Positions 1 to 9,585 of a DNA stretch of 64,000 nucleotides are shown one piece after another (position 1 is the first letter of the stretch; each line of letters begins with the position of its first letter). Location: the NCBI RefSeq assembly GCF_000876015.1, contig NZ_BBQM01000015.1, positions 62,001 through 126,000 of the forward strand, in the 5' to 3' direction. The position numbers and the translations under genes are program-made. The stretch comes from Cupriavidus basilensis (GTDB lineage Bacteria > Pseudomonadota > Gammaproteobacteria > Burkholderiales > Burkholderiaceae). The notes beneath the pieces were generated by a model. The model was not told where the DNA came from. It made no database searches and was given only the letters and a program-made list of their open reading frames with translations.

Positions 1-692
1 GTCTCCACCGCCCGCCTGACGATGCGCTTCTCCCCGGCCGTCAGCCATTTGGCATCGTCGGGCCGGTCCACCAGGAACAGCATCACGACCACCGCCATGA
101 CGATGGACGGCAGGCCTTCGATGAGGAACATCCACTGCCAGGACTTCCATCCGTTGAGCCCCGCCATGTTCTGCATGATCCACCCCGACAGCGGCCCGCC
201 GATGAAGCCCGCGAACGCGATCGGCGTCATGAACAGCGCGACGATCCTGGCGTGGCGCCCGGCGGGATACCAGTAGGTCAGGTAGAGAATCACGCCCGGA
301 AAGAAGCCGGCTTCCGCCACGCCCAGCAGGAACCGCATGACGTAGAACTGCATCGGCGTCTGTACGAACATCATGCACGAGGAGATCATGCCCCACAGCA
401 GCGCGATGCGGGCCAGCGTCTTCCTGGCGCCGATGCGCTCGAGCACATAGTTGCTTGGCACCTCGAACAGCAGGTAGCCGATGAACAGGATGCCGCTGCC
501 GAAGCCGTACACGGCGGCGGAAAAACCGAGGTCCTCGCTCATGGCGGTCTGCGCGAAGCCGATGTTGATGCGGTCGAGATACGCCGTGAGATAGCACAGC
601 AGCAGGATGGGAAGCAGCCTGGCGGTGATTTTCCGGTAGGTGGCGTCCTCGGCCGAGCGCTGCTGCGTCTGTTCGGGGGCAGTCATATCCAT
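1..692 (-). CDS. MFS transporter, ACS-type (3' end cut by window edge)
   Basis: Only the first 230 residues are present; the frame is still open at base 1. The start ATG at 692 follows AAGGAG with a 9-base gap. The protein opens MDMTAPEQTQ and then shows the first half of a major facilitator superfamily transporter: about six hydrophobic helices, with a first loop reading LDRINIGFAQ, characteristic of the anion:cation symporter branch that takes up organic acids or aromatic acids. It lies 80 bp downstream of the alcohol dehydrogenase on the same strand, so the two could be co-transcribed. The substrate cannot be told from this half. Confidence 0.85.
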   Translation of the reverse strand, partial: MDMTAPEQTQQRSAEDATYRKITARLLPILLLCYLTAYLDRINIGFAQTAMSEDLGFSAAVYGFGSGILFIGYLLFEVPSNYVLERIGARKTLARIALLWGMISSCMMFVQTPMQFYVMRFLLGVAEAGFFPGVILYLTYWYPAGRHARIVALFMTPIAFAGFIGGPLSGWIMQNMAGLNGWKSWQWMFLIEGLPSIVMAVVVMLFLVDRPDDAKWLTAGEKRIVRRAVE

Positions 693-772
693 TGAACCCG
701 TCTCCTTGTGTGGTTGGACGCGGCGGTGCGGTGGCCGCCGCGGTTGGATGCCGGCCAGGCCGGATGCCTGGC

Positions 773-1828
773 CTAGGGGCGCAGTACGATTCGTCCGACG
801 ACGTTCCCGGCTTCCAGGTCGTCGAGCGCGTCGTTGGCTTCGTGAAGGTGCCGGCAGGTGGTCGGCATCGGCGCCATCTCCACGCTGCGCACCAGCGCGA
901 CGAGGTCGCGCAGCTCCTGCAAGGTGCCGACATAACAGCCTTCGAGGGAAAGCGCGCGCAGCGGCAGCAGTGGCAAGGACAGGGTCAGTTCGCCGCCGGC
1001 CAGGCCTACCAGCAGCAGCTTGCCGCCCCTGGCCAGCAGGTCGAGGGCAAGCGCGGTGCTCCGGGCCGAGCCGACCAGGTCGACGACGGCCAGGATCGGC
1101 CCGCCGGCGGCTGCGCGGATGCGCTCGGCCACGCCGGCCTGCGCCGGGTCGAAGCAGGCGCGCGCGCCGGCCAGCGCGGCGGCCTGGCGCCGGTCCGCGT
1201 TGATGTCGACGGCGATGGTGCCCGCGCCGCCCATTGCCCGGGCCAGGCGCACGCACATCAGGCCGAGGCCGCCGGCGCCGATCACGACCAGCGAGGTCGC
1301 GCCCAGCGTTTGCGCGTCGAGCTTCCGCAGCGCGCTGTAGGTCGTCAGCCCGGAACACGCGAGCGGCGCGGCCGACTCGGGGGTCAGCCCGGCGATGTCG
1401 ACGAGGAAGCGCGAGGCGGGCACGATCACATGGTCGCTGTAGCCGCCGGAGCGGAAGACGCCCAGCGAACGCGGCTGGGCGCACATGTTGTCGCGGCCGT
1501 CCTGGCACGGTGCGCAGGTCCCGCAGCCGATCCACGGATAGACCAGATATGGCTTGCCGAGCATGGCCGGGTCCACGTGCTCCCCCGCCGCCACGGCTTC
1601 GCCCACGATTTCGTGGCCGGGCGTGAGCGGCAGGCGGATGCCGCGATCCGCCATGCGCAGGGCCTTGCCGCCGCCGAGGTCGTATGCGCCCGAACGGGTA
1701 TGGACGTCGGTATGGCATACGCCCGCCGCCGAGATCCTGAGCAGGATCTCGTCGCCGGTGGGGACCGGAGTGGACCGTTCATGGCGGACGAGCGCCTCGC
1801 CAAAGGTAACGATGTCGTAGCTGATCAT
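773..1828 (-). CDS. Zinc-dependent alcohol dehydrogenase (MDR family)
   Basis: A medium-chain dehydrogenase/reductase of about 351 residues, expected to oxidise an alcohol or reduce an aldehyde with NAD(P). It has the catalytic-zinc segment GVCHTDVH (Cys38) and GHEIVGE, the structural-zinc cysteine cluster GCGTCAPCQDGRDNMC, and a Rossmann loop VVIGAGGLGLM. The frame stays open to 1918, but the added 30 residues are Pro/Ala/His-rich and unlike the family. MISYDIVTFGEAL at 1828 is the likely start, although no strong ribosome site precedes it. It is transcribed away from the IclR regulator at 2186, its probable regulator. The substrate is unknown. Confidence 0.85.
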   Translation of the reverse strand: MISYDIVTFGEALVRHERSTPVPTGDEILLRISAAGVCHTDVHTRSGAYDLGGGKALRMADRGIRLPLTPGHEIVGEAVAAGEHVDPAMLGKPYLVYPWIGCGTCAPCQDGRDNMCAQPRSLGVFRSGGYSDHVIVPASRFLVDIAGLTPESAAPLACSGLTTYSALRKLDAQTLGATSLVVIGAGGLGLMCVRLARAMGGAGTIAVDINADRRQAAALAGARACFDPAQAGVAERIRAAAGGPILAVVDLVGSARSTALALDLLARGGKLLLVGLAGGELTLSLPLLPLRALSLEGCYVGTLQELRDLVALVRSVEMAPMPTTCRHLHEANDALDDLEAGNVVGRIVLRP

Positions 1829-2185
1829 GTCGCGGGCAGCATGAGGCCGCCGGTGGCTCGCGTGCAGCGCGCCGCCGGGGGCGGGTGGATTCGACGGGTT
1901 TGTGGCCGGCCGGGGCATGCGGCGCGGCAGGGGGCCGGGTCGGCGGTGTCTGGCGAAAGTGGTCGCCTTATGCGTGCCGGTTGACTAACAAGTTATACCC
2001 AAGGTTTTCTATGGTCAATGATATTCACCGTAGGGAAATACCATGAATTTGTTGTTCGCCGATTAAATGAATTGCCGACTAATTTTTCATGATTTTTCAA
2101 AGGCTTTGTTTGCTGTAAATAATAGGAATTTGTTTGTGTAGAGTGACCGGCTATCGGGCCATTCGAGCCTTGACCGGAGAACGCA
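1829..2185. promoter_or_regulatory. Divergent AT-rich intergenic region between adh and iclR
   Basis: This 357-bp gap separates the outward-facing adh and IclR genes. Its right half (about 1980-2140) is markedly AT-rich compared with the surroundings, as expected for promoters. It contains a direct repeat GCCGATTAA (2058-2066) / GCCGACTAA (2074-2082) with a 16-base period, and a TCATGA palindrome flanked by T-runs near 2087-2096. These are candidate IclR-type operator elements. No gene is visible. Confidence 0.45.
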
Positions 2186-2995
2186 ATGGAAGCAGGCAAA
2201 GACGTTGGCGCGGTAATACAGGCGGCATCGATCCTGCGGGTGTTGTCGGATACGCGGCAGCCGCTGGGCGTGACCGCCATCGCGCGCATCGCCGCGCTGA
2301 ATCCGTCGACCGCGCTGAACATCCTGAGGACCCTGGTGAAAGAGCGGCTGGTTGCCTTCGAGCCGGCCACCAAGACCTATGGCCTCGATCTCGGCCTGCT
2401 GGAACTGGCGCGGGTCATGCTGGGGAAGACGGAGGTGGAATTGTTGCGCCCGGGACTGCAGCGCATCGCGAACCAGTTCGAGGCCACCGTCAGCGTATGG
2501 CGGGTGGTGGATTCGCAGCGCGCTCCACCACGGGATTCAAGGGGAGATTCGCCGCGCTTCCTGCTGCTCGATCGATTGAAGCCGGAGCTCGGCGTGCATA
2601 TCGAGTTCCGCAGCGCGATGCGGATTCCGCTGTACGCCGGCGCGATCGGGCGCGCGGCCGCGGCTGCCGGCCAGGTGTCCCCCGACCGGCTGCGGGAAGC
2701 CTTCGCGGGCATCCGCTGGAATACGCCGATGCCATTCGAGCGCTATCTCGCGGAGATCGACGAAGCGCGCCAGCGTGGTTACGCGGTGGATGCCGGCGTG
2801 CTGATCAAGAGCGTGGTCTCGGTCGCCGCGGCGATAGCGGATGCGCACGGCCGGCCAGCGCTGGCGGTCAGTACCCACACGTTCAGCGGACAGCTTGCCG
2901 ACGACGCCTTGCACGAACTCGGGCGCTGCATCGGCGCGGCTTGCGCGCAGGCGCAGGCCGCGCTGTTCGGTCAGGCGGGGGCGCGGACCGGGTGA
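2186..2995 (+). CDS. IclR-family transcriptional regulator
   Basis: A 269-residue regulator with an N-terminal winged helix-turn-helix (about residues 8-70; GVTAIARIAALNPSTALNIL is the recognition region) and a C-terminal IclR ligand-binding domain. It starts at an ATG preceded by GGAGAACGCA. A short stretch around residues 110-125 (SQRAPPRDSRGDSPRF) replaces the usual tight VWRR-VLLDR turn and looks like a small insertion. It is divergent from the alcohol dehydrogenase/MFS genes and probably controls them. The effector is unknown, plausibly an aromatic or short organic acid. Confidence 0.85.
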   Translation: MEAGKDVGAVIQAASILRVLSDTRQPLGVTAIARIAALNPSTALNILRTLVKERLVAFEPATKTYGLDLGLLELARVMLGKTEVELLRPGLQRIANQFEATVSVWRVVDSQRAPPRDSRGDSPRFLLLDRLKPELGVHIEFRSAMRIPLYAGAIGRAAAAAGQVSPDRLREAFAGIRWNTPMPFERYLAEIDEARQRGYAVDAGVLIKSVVSVAAAIADAHGRPALAVSTHTFSGQLADDALHELGRCIGAACAQAQAALFGQAGARTG

Positions 2996-3016
2996 CGAGC
3001 GGTCCGCGCGCCGCGG

Positions 3017-4009
3017 CTACGCCACCACGCGCATCTCATGGGGCACGGTCTCCGCGATGCATGCTGGAGCCTGAGCCGCCACCGCCTCACCATGAAAATG
3101 CGGCAGCACATGCGCCGCGATTTCCTCCATCGCTTCGCCGACCGGCCGCTGGCTGCGGCGGAAGTGCAGGGCGATGTGCGCGGCGCCGGCCGCGCGCATG
3201 GCGCGCAGTTCTTCGATCAGCCCGTTGCGGCCGACCGCCGCGCCGAAGCGGTGGCGGCGGATCGGCGCGTCGGGGTCGGCCAGCAGGTCGAGGTGGATGA
3301 AGCTGATGTAGGGCTTGGCGCCGGCGGCGCCGCGCCACATGGCGCTGCGGCGCGCGTGGTCCTCGGGCGTGCCGGGGTAGGCCAGCCAGCCGTCCATGTG
3401 CTCGCCGGCCCAGGCGGGCGCTTGCTGGGCCAGCCCGGCCACCAGCAGCGGCAGCGGTTGCTCCGGGCGCGGCAGCATGCGCACGCCTTCGGGCAGGCGC
3501 GACGCGCCGGCGTCGCGCAGCAGCGCCACGTGCTCGCGGAAGGTTTCGCCGCGGCGCGCGAAGTCGCGGCCGAAGACCGGGTATTCGACCGGGCGGTCGC
3601 CGCTGGCCACGCCGAGCAGCAGCCTGCCGTTGCTGAGCCGGTTCACCGTGGCGGCGGACTTGAGCGTCAGCATCGGCTCGCGCAGCGGCAGCACCACGGC
3701 GGCGGTGCCGAGCAGGATGCGCCCGGTCACGCCGGCGAGGTAGCCGAGGTAGCTGAAGGTCTCGAACACCTGCGCGGCGTCGCCGAACTGCGGGTCGTAG
3801 AGCGGCACGTCGCGCACCCACAGCGCGCGGAAGCCGAGCCGGTCGGCCAGCCGGGCCAGTTCGCCGTGGCGCGCCATGTCGGGTTCGCCGGGCAGGCGGC
3901 CGGATGCGCGCCGGGCGGCTTCGCCGGCGGGCGACCAGTCGTTGTCCAGCGGCAGTTCCACGCCGACGCTGAAGCCGCCGGCGGTCAGTTTGTCCAGTGC
4001 GCCGGGCAT
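3017..4009 (-). CDS. LLM-class flavin oxidoreductase (TIGR03571-like)
   Basis: About 330 residues with a luciferase-like (F420/FMN) TIM-barrel pattern: FRALWVRDVPL, VTGRILLGTAAVVLPLREP and LLLGVASGDRP are typical of the subgroup named TIGR03571. A frame extension to 4042 exists, but MPGALDKLTAGG at 4009 is preceded by AAGGAG with a 6-base gap, so this start is preferred. It begins 23 bp downstream of the old yellow enzyme stop on the same strand, so the two flavoproteins form a small operon. The substrate is unknown. Confidence 0.82.
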   Translation of the reverse strand: MPGALDKLTAGGFSVGVELPLDNDWSPAGEAARRASGRLPGEPDMARHGELARLADRLGFRALWVRDVPLYDPQFGDAAQVFETFSYLGYLAGVTGRILLGTAAVVLPLREPMLTLKSAATVNRLSNGRLLLGVASGDRPVEYPVFGRDFARRGETFREHVALLRDAGASRLPEGVRMLPRPEQPLPLLVAGLAQQAPAWAGEHMDGWLAYPGTPEDHARRSAMWRGAAGAKPYISFIHLDLLADPDAPIRRHRFGAAVGRNGLIEELRAMRAAGAAHIALHFRRSQRPVGEAMEEIAAHVLPHFHGEAVAAQAPACIAETVPHEMRVVA

Positions 4010-4031
4010 GGCGGTCTCCTTGGCGGCGGGA

Positions 4032-5162
4032 TCAGGCGGCATCGGCTTGCGCGCCGGTGTTGCTGGCGTGCCGCGGATAGTCCGTGTAGCCGGCCTCGGC
4101 GCCGCCGAAGTATCTGGCGCGGTCGCCGGTGTTGAGCGGCAGGTCGTGGCGCAGGCGATACGGCAGGTCCGGGTTGGCGATGAACGGGCGGCCGAAGCCG
4201 ATCAGGTCGGCCCAGCCCCGGGCGAGCGCTTCCTCGGCGCGCGGCTTGGTGTAGTTGCCGGAGTAGATCAGCGTGCCGGGGTAGATCGCGCGCAGCGCTT
4301 CCTTGAAGGCGGCGGGCATCACGGGCGCGTCTTCCCAGTCGGCCTCGGCGATGTGGATGTAGCCCACGCCGATCTGGCCGAGCGCGTGTGCGGCGGCGAG
4401 GTAGGTGGCTTCGGGCGTGTCGTCGACCGCGCCCTGCAGCGTGGTCAGCGGCGCCAGGCGCACGCCGATGCGGTCCTTGCCGACCACGTCGGTCACGGCC
4501 TGCGCCACTTCCTTGAGGAAGCGCAGGCGGTTGGCCAGCGAGCCGCCGTAGGCGTCGGTGCGGGCGTTGGCCTGCGAGTCGATGAACTGGTTGATGAGGT
4601 AGCCGTTGGCGCCGTGCAGCTCCACGCCGTCGAAGCCGGCTTCCAGCGCATTGCGCGCGGCGCGGGCGTAGTCGGCCACGATGCCGGGGATCTCGTCGAT
4701 CGACAGCGCGCGCGGCGCGGAGTGCTGGACCATCTCGCCCACGCCGCCCTGCGGGCCCTGGCCGCTGGCGTCGACGAACACCTTCACGCCCTCGGCGACC
4801 AGCGCCGACGACGATACCGGCGCGGCGTTGCCCGGCTGCAGCGAGGTGTGCGAGACGCGGCCCACGTGCCACAGCTGCGCGAAGATCCGGCCGCCGGCGG
4901 CGTGCACCGCGTCGGTGATCTTGCGCCAGCCGCGCACCTGCTCCCCGGTGTAGATGCCGGGCGTCCAGGCGTAGCCCTGGCCCTGCCGGCTGATCTGCGT
5001 GCCTTCGGAGATGATCAGGCCGGCGCTGGCGCGCTGGGCGTAGTACTCGGCCATCAGGTCGGTGGCGACGTCGCCGGCGGCGGCGCGCGAGCGGGTCATC
5101 GGGGGCATCACGATGCGGTTCTGCGTGGTGATGTCGCCAAGGGTGTAGGGGGTGAACAGCAT
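4032..5162 (-). CDS. Old yellow enzyme-type alkene reductase (NemA-like)
   Basis: A 376-residue FMN-dependent ene-reductase, which would reduce the C=C bond of alpha,beta-unsaturated carbonyls or nitro-compounds with NAD(P)H. Family landmarks are LFTPYTLGDITTQNRIVMPP at the N-terminus, FAQLWHVGR, the substrate-binding His/Asn pair in ELHGANGYL, QFIDSQANARTDAYGG, and the phosphate-binding IGFGRPFIANPDL. The start is MLFTPYTLG at 5162, after GCGAGG; the longer open frame to 5396 runs through non-family sequence. It is the first gene of a pair with the downstream LLM oxidoreductase, suggesting detoxification of electrophiles or nitro-compounds. Confidence 0.92.
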   Translation of the reverse strand: MLFTPYTLGDITTQNRIVMPPMTRSRAAAGDVATDLMAEYYAQRASAGLIISEGTQISRQGQGYAWTPGIYTGEQVRGWRKITDAVHAAGGRIFAQLWHVGRVSHTSLQPGNAAPVSSSALVAEGVKVFVDASGQGPQGGVGEMVQHSAPRALSIDEIPGIVADYARAARNALEAGFDGVELHGANGYLINQFIDSQANARTDAYGGSLANRLRFLKEVAQAVTDVVGKDRIGVRLAPLTTLQGAVDDTPEATYLAAAHALGQIGVGYIHIAEADWEDAPVMPAAFKEALRAIYPGTLIYSGNYTKPRAEEALARGWADLIGFGRPFIANPDLPYRLRHDLPLNTGDRARYFGGAEAGYTDYPRHASNTGAQADAA

Positions 5163-5311
5163 GGTTGCCTCGCTTCGGATGGGTGGATGAAGCGATTGTC
5201 GGGGCGGCCGGCTCCGGCAAAAACCCCGTGGCAGGCAAATGATTCTTGCCGCGCGATCAAGGAAGGCGCGCCCGCGCGGGTGCGGCGGCAGGCACAGAGG
5301 CCGCCCGCGCG

Positions 5312-5330
5312 TCATGCTTAATTTGCATGA
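5312..5330. promoter_or_regulatory. Inverted repeat TCATGC-N7-GCATGA upstream of aminotransferase
   Basis: Six-base arms (5312-5317 and 5325-5330) separated by TTAATTT, in the 236-bp gap between the divergent old yellow enzyme and aminotransferase genes and about 70 bp upstream of the aminotransferase ATG. It is a candidate operator; no regulator can be assigned. Confidence 0.3.
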
Positions 5331-5398
5331 GCCGCCGCCGCGGCTTGTGGAAGAATGCCGCATTCCCTTCCACCGCTGCCCCGAGACCCCTGCCAACC

Positions 5399-6247
5399 AT
5401 GAACGAAGACATCGTCTACCTCAACGGCGAACTCACGCCCCTGTCCGAAGCCCGCGTCCCCGTGCTGGACCGCGGCTTCATCTTCGGCGACGGCGTGTAC
5501 GAAGTCGTGCCCATCTACGGCGGCCGGCCGTTCCGCCTGCCGCAGCACCTGGCGCGGCTGGCGCGCAGCCAGGAAACCATCGGCATTCCCAATCCGCATA
5601 CGGAGGCCGAATGGATGGCGCTGATCGACCGCGTGGTCAAGGCCAACGGGCTGTCCGACCAGATGGTCTACATCCAGGTCACGCGCGGCGTGGCGCGGCG
5701 CGCCCATGCCTTCCCCAGGGAGGTGACGCCGACGGTGCTGATCATGACCAACCCGATGACGCCGCCGTCGGCGCAGATGCGCGAGCAGGGCGTGGTGTGC
5801 GTGACGCAGGAAGACAAGCGCTGGCTCCATTGCCAGATCAAGTCCACCTCGCTGCTGGGCAACGTGCTGGCGGCGCAGAACGCGGCCGAGCATGGCGTCA
5901 CCGAGAGCATCCAGTTCCGCGACGGCTTCCTGACCGAGGCGTCCTCGTCCAACGTGTGGATCGTCACGCAGGGCCGCGTCAGCGCGCCGCCCAAGGACAA
6001 CCTGATCCTGGAAGGCATCCGCTACGGCTGGATGGAGGAGCTCTGCGCCAGGCTGGACATTTCGCTGGAAGCGCGCCGCATCGCGCGCGAGGAAGTGTTC
6101 GCGGCCGACGAGGTGCTGCTGACCTCGGCCAGCAAGGAAGTGCTGCCGGTGGTGGCCATCGACGGCAAGACCATCGGCGCGGGCGTGCCGGGGCCGGTGT
6201 TCAAGCGGCTGTATGCGGCGTACCAGGAGGCGAAGGCGGCGGCGTGA
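5399..6247 (+). CDS. dat: Class IV aminotransferase, D-amino acid type
   Basis: A 282-residue fold-type IV PLP enzyme resembling D-alanine transaminase, which interconverts D-amino acids and 2-oxo acids and can supply D-Glu/D-Ala for cell wall. The N-terminus MNEDIVYLNGEL, the LDRGFIFGDGVYEVVPIYGG loop, the probable PLP lysine K148 in CQIKSTSLLGN and the EASSSNVWIV segment fit the D-amino acid subgroup better than IlvE. The frame is open upstream to 5246, but that part lacks family sequence. It stands alone between divergent and convergent neighbours and is followed by a strong hairpin at 6271. Confidence 0.85.
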   Translation: MNEDIVYLNGELTPLSEARVPVLDRGFIFGDGVYEVVPIYGGRPFRLPQHLARLARSQETIGIPNPHTEAEWMALIDRVVKANGLSDQMVYIQVTRGVARRAHAFPREVTPTVLIMTNPMTPPSAQMREQGVVCVTQEDKRWLHCQIKSTSLLGNVLAAQNAAEHGVTESIQFRDGFLTEASSSNVWIVTQGRVSAPPKDNLILEGIRYGWMEELCARLDISLEARRIAREEVFAADEVLLTSASKEVLPVVAIDGKTIGAGVPGPVFKRLYAAYQEAKAAA

Positions 6248-6270
6248 GGCGCGCCGCGGAATGACTGCGG

Positions 6271-6311
6271 GTCTGCTCCCCTCTCCCATTGCATGGGAGA
6301 GGGGAGCAGAC
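6271..6311. terminator. Perfect 18-bp inverted repeat between convergent genes
   Basis: Arms 6271-6288 and 6294-6311 pair perfectly around the loop TTGCA, with a CCCCTCTCCC/GGGAGAGGGG core. It sits between the stop codons of dat (plus) and the benzoate-CoA ligase (minus), so it may act as a bidirectional transcription barrier. There is no T-tract. The same core recurs at 24394-24419, so it may instead be a dispersed intergenic repeat family. Confidence 0.6.
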
Positions 6312-6356
6312 CGTCGGCAGGCATGCGGCCATCGTGGCGCTTTGCGCGACCCGGCG

Positions 6357-7961
6357 TCAGGCCGGCGCGCCTTCCAGCTCGCGCAGCCGGAAGCGCTGGA
6401 TCTTGCCGGTGGCGGTCTTGGGCAGCGCGGGCACGAACTCGATCACGCGCGGGTACTTGTAGGGCGCCAGGCGTTCCTTGACGAAGGCCTTGAGCTCGGC
6501 CTCGCCGGCCCGCGCGCCGGGCTTGAGCACGATGAAGGCCTTGGTCCTGGTCAGGCCGGCGGCGTCGGGCACGCCGATCACGGCCGCCTCGAGCACGGCC
6601 GGGTGCTGGGCCAGCGTGGCTTCCACCTCGAACGGCGAGACGTAGATGCCGCTGACCTTGAGCATGTCGTCGCTGCGCCCGGCGTAGCAGTAGCTGCCGT
6701 CGGGGTTGCGCACGTACTTGTCGCCGCTCTTGGTCCAGCCGCCGCGGAAGGTCTCGCGCGATTTCTCGCGGTTGCCCCAGTACATCAGCGCGGCACTCGG
6801 CCCCTGGATGTAGAGGTCGCCGACTTCGCCGTCGGGCACCGGGCGGCCTTCCTCGTCGCGCAGCTCGACCGCGTAGCCGGGCACCGGCCAGCCGGTGGTG
6901 CCGTAGCGCACCTGGCCGGGGCGGTTGGAGAGGAAGATGTGCAGCATCTCGGTGGAGCCGATGCCGTCGATGATCTCGCAGCCGAAGTGGGCGGTGAAGC
7001 GCTCGCCGAGCTCGGCGGGCAGCGCTTCGCCGGCGGACGAGCACAGGCGCAGCGCGACCGCGCCGCGCGCGGGCAGGGCCGGCGAGGCGAGCATGCCGGC
7101 ATAGCCGGTCGGCGCGCCGAAGAAGACCGTGGGCCGGTGTTCCAGCCAGCGCCGGAAGGTGGCTTCGGGCGTGGGCCGCTCGGCCATCAGCACCACGGTG
7201 GCGCCCACGCTCAGGGGGAAGCTCAGGCCGTTGCCGAGCCCGTAGGCGAAGTACAGCTTGGCGGCGGAGAAGCAGACGTCGTTTTCATGCAGGCCGAGGA
7301 TGGGGCCGGCGTACAGTTGCGCGGTCCAGTACGGGTTGGCCTGGCTGTGCAGCACGCCCTTGGGGCGGCCGGTGGAGCCGGACGAATAGAGCCAGAAGCC
7401 GGGGTCGTCGGGGCCGGTGCCGGCGGGCGCGGCCAGCGGCGCGTGGCGCGCGAGCAGTGCGTCGAGCGCGACGGTGCCGGCGTAGTCGGCGTCGGCGGCA
7501 TCATTGGCGTCATTGGCGGGCGCGCCGTCCGGGTGCGAGACGATGACCTCTTTCACTTCGTGGCCGCCCTGCGCCATCGCCTGGCGCAGCACCGGCAGCA
7601 GCGCGGCCGACACCAGCACCGCCTGGGCGCGGCTGTGTTCCAGCATGTAGGCGTAGTCGTCGGCGGTGAGCAGCGTGTTGACCGCCACCGGCACGATGCC
7701 GGCGTACATGGCGCCGAGGAAGGACACCGGCCAGTCGTTGCAGTCGTGCATCAGCAGCAGCACGCGCTCTTCGCGGTGGATGCCGCAGTCCTGCAGCGCG
7801 GCGGCCAGGCGGCGCACGCGCTCGGCCAGCGCGCCGTAGCTGAGGCTGCCGCGGTCGTCGATATAGGCGGTCTTGCCGGCGCGCCGCGCGTTGCGGGCGA
7901 TCAGGTGCGCGGCGAAATTGAAGGGTGTGCCCGGCGGCTGCGCGGGCGTGTCGATGGTCAT
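6357..7961 (-). CDS. bclA: Benzoate-CoA ligase
   Basis: A 534-residue adenylate-forming enzyme that activates benzoate to benzoyl-CoA with ATP, the entry step of the box pathway. It has the P-loop YSSGSTGRPKGV, the A5-type segment DGIGSTEMLHIFLSNRPG typical of benzoate-CoA ligases, the hinge region YAGRSDDMLKVSGIYVSP and the C-terminal catalytic lysine in LPKTATGKIQR. The start at 7961 follows GGGAG. A short low-complexity insert (PANDANDAADADYAG, about residues 148-162) is unusual but lies in a surface loop region. It is the last gene of the DUF4863-boxD-bclA operon. Confidence 0.94.
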   Translation of the reverse strand: MTIDTPAQPPGTPFNFAAHLIARNARRAGKTAYIDDRGSLSYGALAERVRRLAAALQDCGIHREERVLLLMHDCNDWPVSFLGAMYAGIVPVAVNTLLTADDYAYMLEHSRAQAVLVSAALLPVLRQAMAQGGHEVKEVIVSHPDGAPANDANDAADADYAGTVALDALLARHAPLAAPAGTGPDDPGFWLYSSGSTGRPKGVLHSQANPYWTAQLYAGPILGLHENDVCFSAAKLYFAYGLGNGLSFPLSVGATVVLMAERPTPEATFRRWLEHRPTVFFGAPTGYAGMLASPALPARGAVALRLCSSAGEALPAELGERFTAHFGCEIIDGIGSTEMLHIFLSNRPGQVRYGTTGWPVPGYAVELRDEEGRPVPDGEVGDLYIQGPSAALMYWGNREKSRETFRGGWTKSGDKYVRNPDGSYCYAGRSDDMLKVSGIYVSPFEVEATLAQHPAVLEAAVIGVPDAAGLTRTKAFIVLKPGARAGEAELKAFVKERLAPYKYPRVIEFVPALPKTATGKIQRFRLRELEGAPA

Positions 7962-8000
7962 GCTTGTCTCCCCTGGTGGGTGGCGGGTCGTGCGCCCGGC

Positions 8001-9554
8001 CTACAGTTGCGCCAGCACGCCGGTGCCGGCCTGCACGGCGCTGCGCCGGTGATAGAAGTTCAGCGCCCGCAGCCCGCCCAGTTCCTCGCCGCCGCCGGCG
8101 CGGCCCGGGCCGCCGTGCAGCGACTGCGGCATGACGTTGCCGTGGCCGGTGTGCGACTGGCCCACTTCGGGCGAGACCACGTGGACGCGGCCGTGGCTGT
8201 CGGCCAGCGCGACGGCGGCGGCGGCCAGCGCGGCGGCGTCGCTGCCGTACAGCGAGGCCACCAGCGAGCCTTGCCCGCGCCGCACCAGCGCCAGCGCATG
8301 GGCGGCGTCGCGGTAGGGCACCAGCGTGGCCACCGGGCCGAACACCTCGGTGTCGTGCACGCGGTCGGCGCCGTCGGCGCCATCGGCATCGCGCACGCCC
8401 AGCAGCGTGGGGCCGACGCAGCAGGCCACGGCCGGGTCGGCGTCGACCAGCGCGTGCGTGGCGCCGTCGTGCAGCACTTCGGCCTGTTCGCGCAGGTAAG
8501 CCAGCCCCTCGCGCACCGTGTCCAGCTGCGCGCGGCTGACCAGCGCGCCCATGCGCACCGCGTCGTGGCGCGGGTTGCCCACGGTGGTCTTGCGCAGGCG
8601 CGCGCCGATGGCCTCGGCGGCGGCGCCGTACAGCGCCGCGGGCACGAAGATGCGGCGGATGGCGGTGCATTTCTGCCCGGACTTGACCGTCATCTCGCGC
8701 GCGGCCTCGCGCACCAGCAGGTCGAACGCCTCGCCGCCGGCGGCTTCGCCCGGCAGCAGCAGCGCCGAGTTGACGCTGTCGGCCTCGATGTTGACGCGCA
8801 CCGAGCGCCGCGTGACCGCCGCATGCGAGCGGATCAGCGCGGCGGTGTCGGCCGAGCCGGTGAAGGACACCACGTCGAACGGCTGCAACTGGTCGAGCAG
8901 GCCGGCCGCGCTGCCGCACACCACGGACAGCGCGCCGGGCGGCAGGATGCCGGCCTCGATCACGTCGCGCACCATGCGCTGCGTCAGCCATGCCGTGGCC
9001 GTGGCGGGCTTGACGATGACCGGCACGCCCGAGAGCAGCGCGGGCGCGGCTTTCTCCCACAGCCCCCAGGCGGGGAAGTTGAAGGCGTTGATCAGCAGCG
9101 CCACGCCGCGCGTGGGCGCGAGCACGTGCTGCGACTGGAACAGCGGCTCCTTGCCCAGGCGCGCGGCCTCGCCGTCCAGCAGGAAGCGGCGCGCGCCGAG
9201 CCCGTCGCCGAGCTTCGCGTAGGTGCCGAGCGTGAAGATGCCGCCGTCGATGTCCACCGCCGAATCGTTGCGCACCGTGCCGCTGTTGGCGGTGGCGATG
9301 TCGTAATAGGCGTCGCGGTTGGCCTGCAGCACCCTGGAGACGGCGCCGAGCAGGGCGGCGCGCTCGCGGTAGTCGAGCGCGCGCAGGGCCGCGCCGCCCT
9401 GTTCGCGGGCGAAGGCGAAGCCGGCGGCGAGGTCGAGCCCGGCGGCGTCCACGTGCACCAGTTCGTGGCCCAGCACGGGGTCGCGCAGCGCCGTGCCGGC
9501 ACCGGTCCCGGCCTGCCAGCGGCCGCCGAGATGGTTGGAAAGCAGTTCGGTCAT
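8001..9554 (-). CDS. boxD: 3,4-dehydroadipyl-CoA semialdehyde dehydrogenase
   Basis: A 517-residue aldehyde dehydrogenase of the PaaZ/BoxD branch. In the box pathway it oxidises the semialdehyde made by BoxC to 3,4-dehydroadipyl-CoA with NADP. Visible landmarks are [19 protein letters not shown], the glutamate region NIEADSVNS, the catalytic cysteine in [12 protein letters not shown], and a C-terminus rich in the family motif [20 protein letters not shown]. It lies between the ligase and the DUF4863 gene on the minus strand. The family name rests on motifs plus box-cluster context; the position in a complete box locus makes it firm. Confidence 0.92.
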   Translation of the reverse strand: MTELLSNHLGGRWQAGTGAGTALRDPVLGHELVHVDAAGLDLAAGFAFAREQGGAALRALDYRERAALLGAVSRVLQANRDAYYDIATANSGTVRNDSAVDIDGGIFTLGTYAKLGDGLGARRFLLDGEAARLGKEPLFQSQHVLAPTRGVALLINAFNFPAWGLWEKAAPALLSGVPVIVKPATATAWLTQRMVRDVIEAGILPPGALSVVCGSAAGLLDQLQPFDVVSFTGSADTAALIRSHAAVTRRSVRVNIEADSVNSALLLPGEAAGGEAFDLLVREAAREMTVKSGQKCTAIRRIFVPAALYGAAAEAIGARLRKTTVGNPRHDAVRMGALVSRAQLDTVREGLAYLREQAEVLHDGATHALVDADPAVACCVGPTLLGVRDADGADGADRVHDTEVFGPVATLVPYRDAAHALALVRRGQGSLVASLYGSDAAALAAAAVALADSHGRVHVVSPEVGQSHTGHGNVMPQSLHGGPGRAGGGEELGGLRALNFYHRRSAVQAGTGVLAQL

Positions 9555-9585
9555 GATGCGGGTTGCCTGTGGTGTGAATCTAGTG

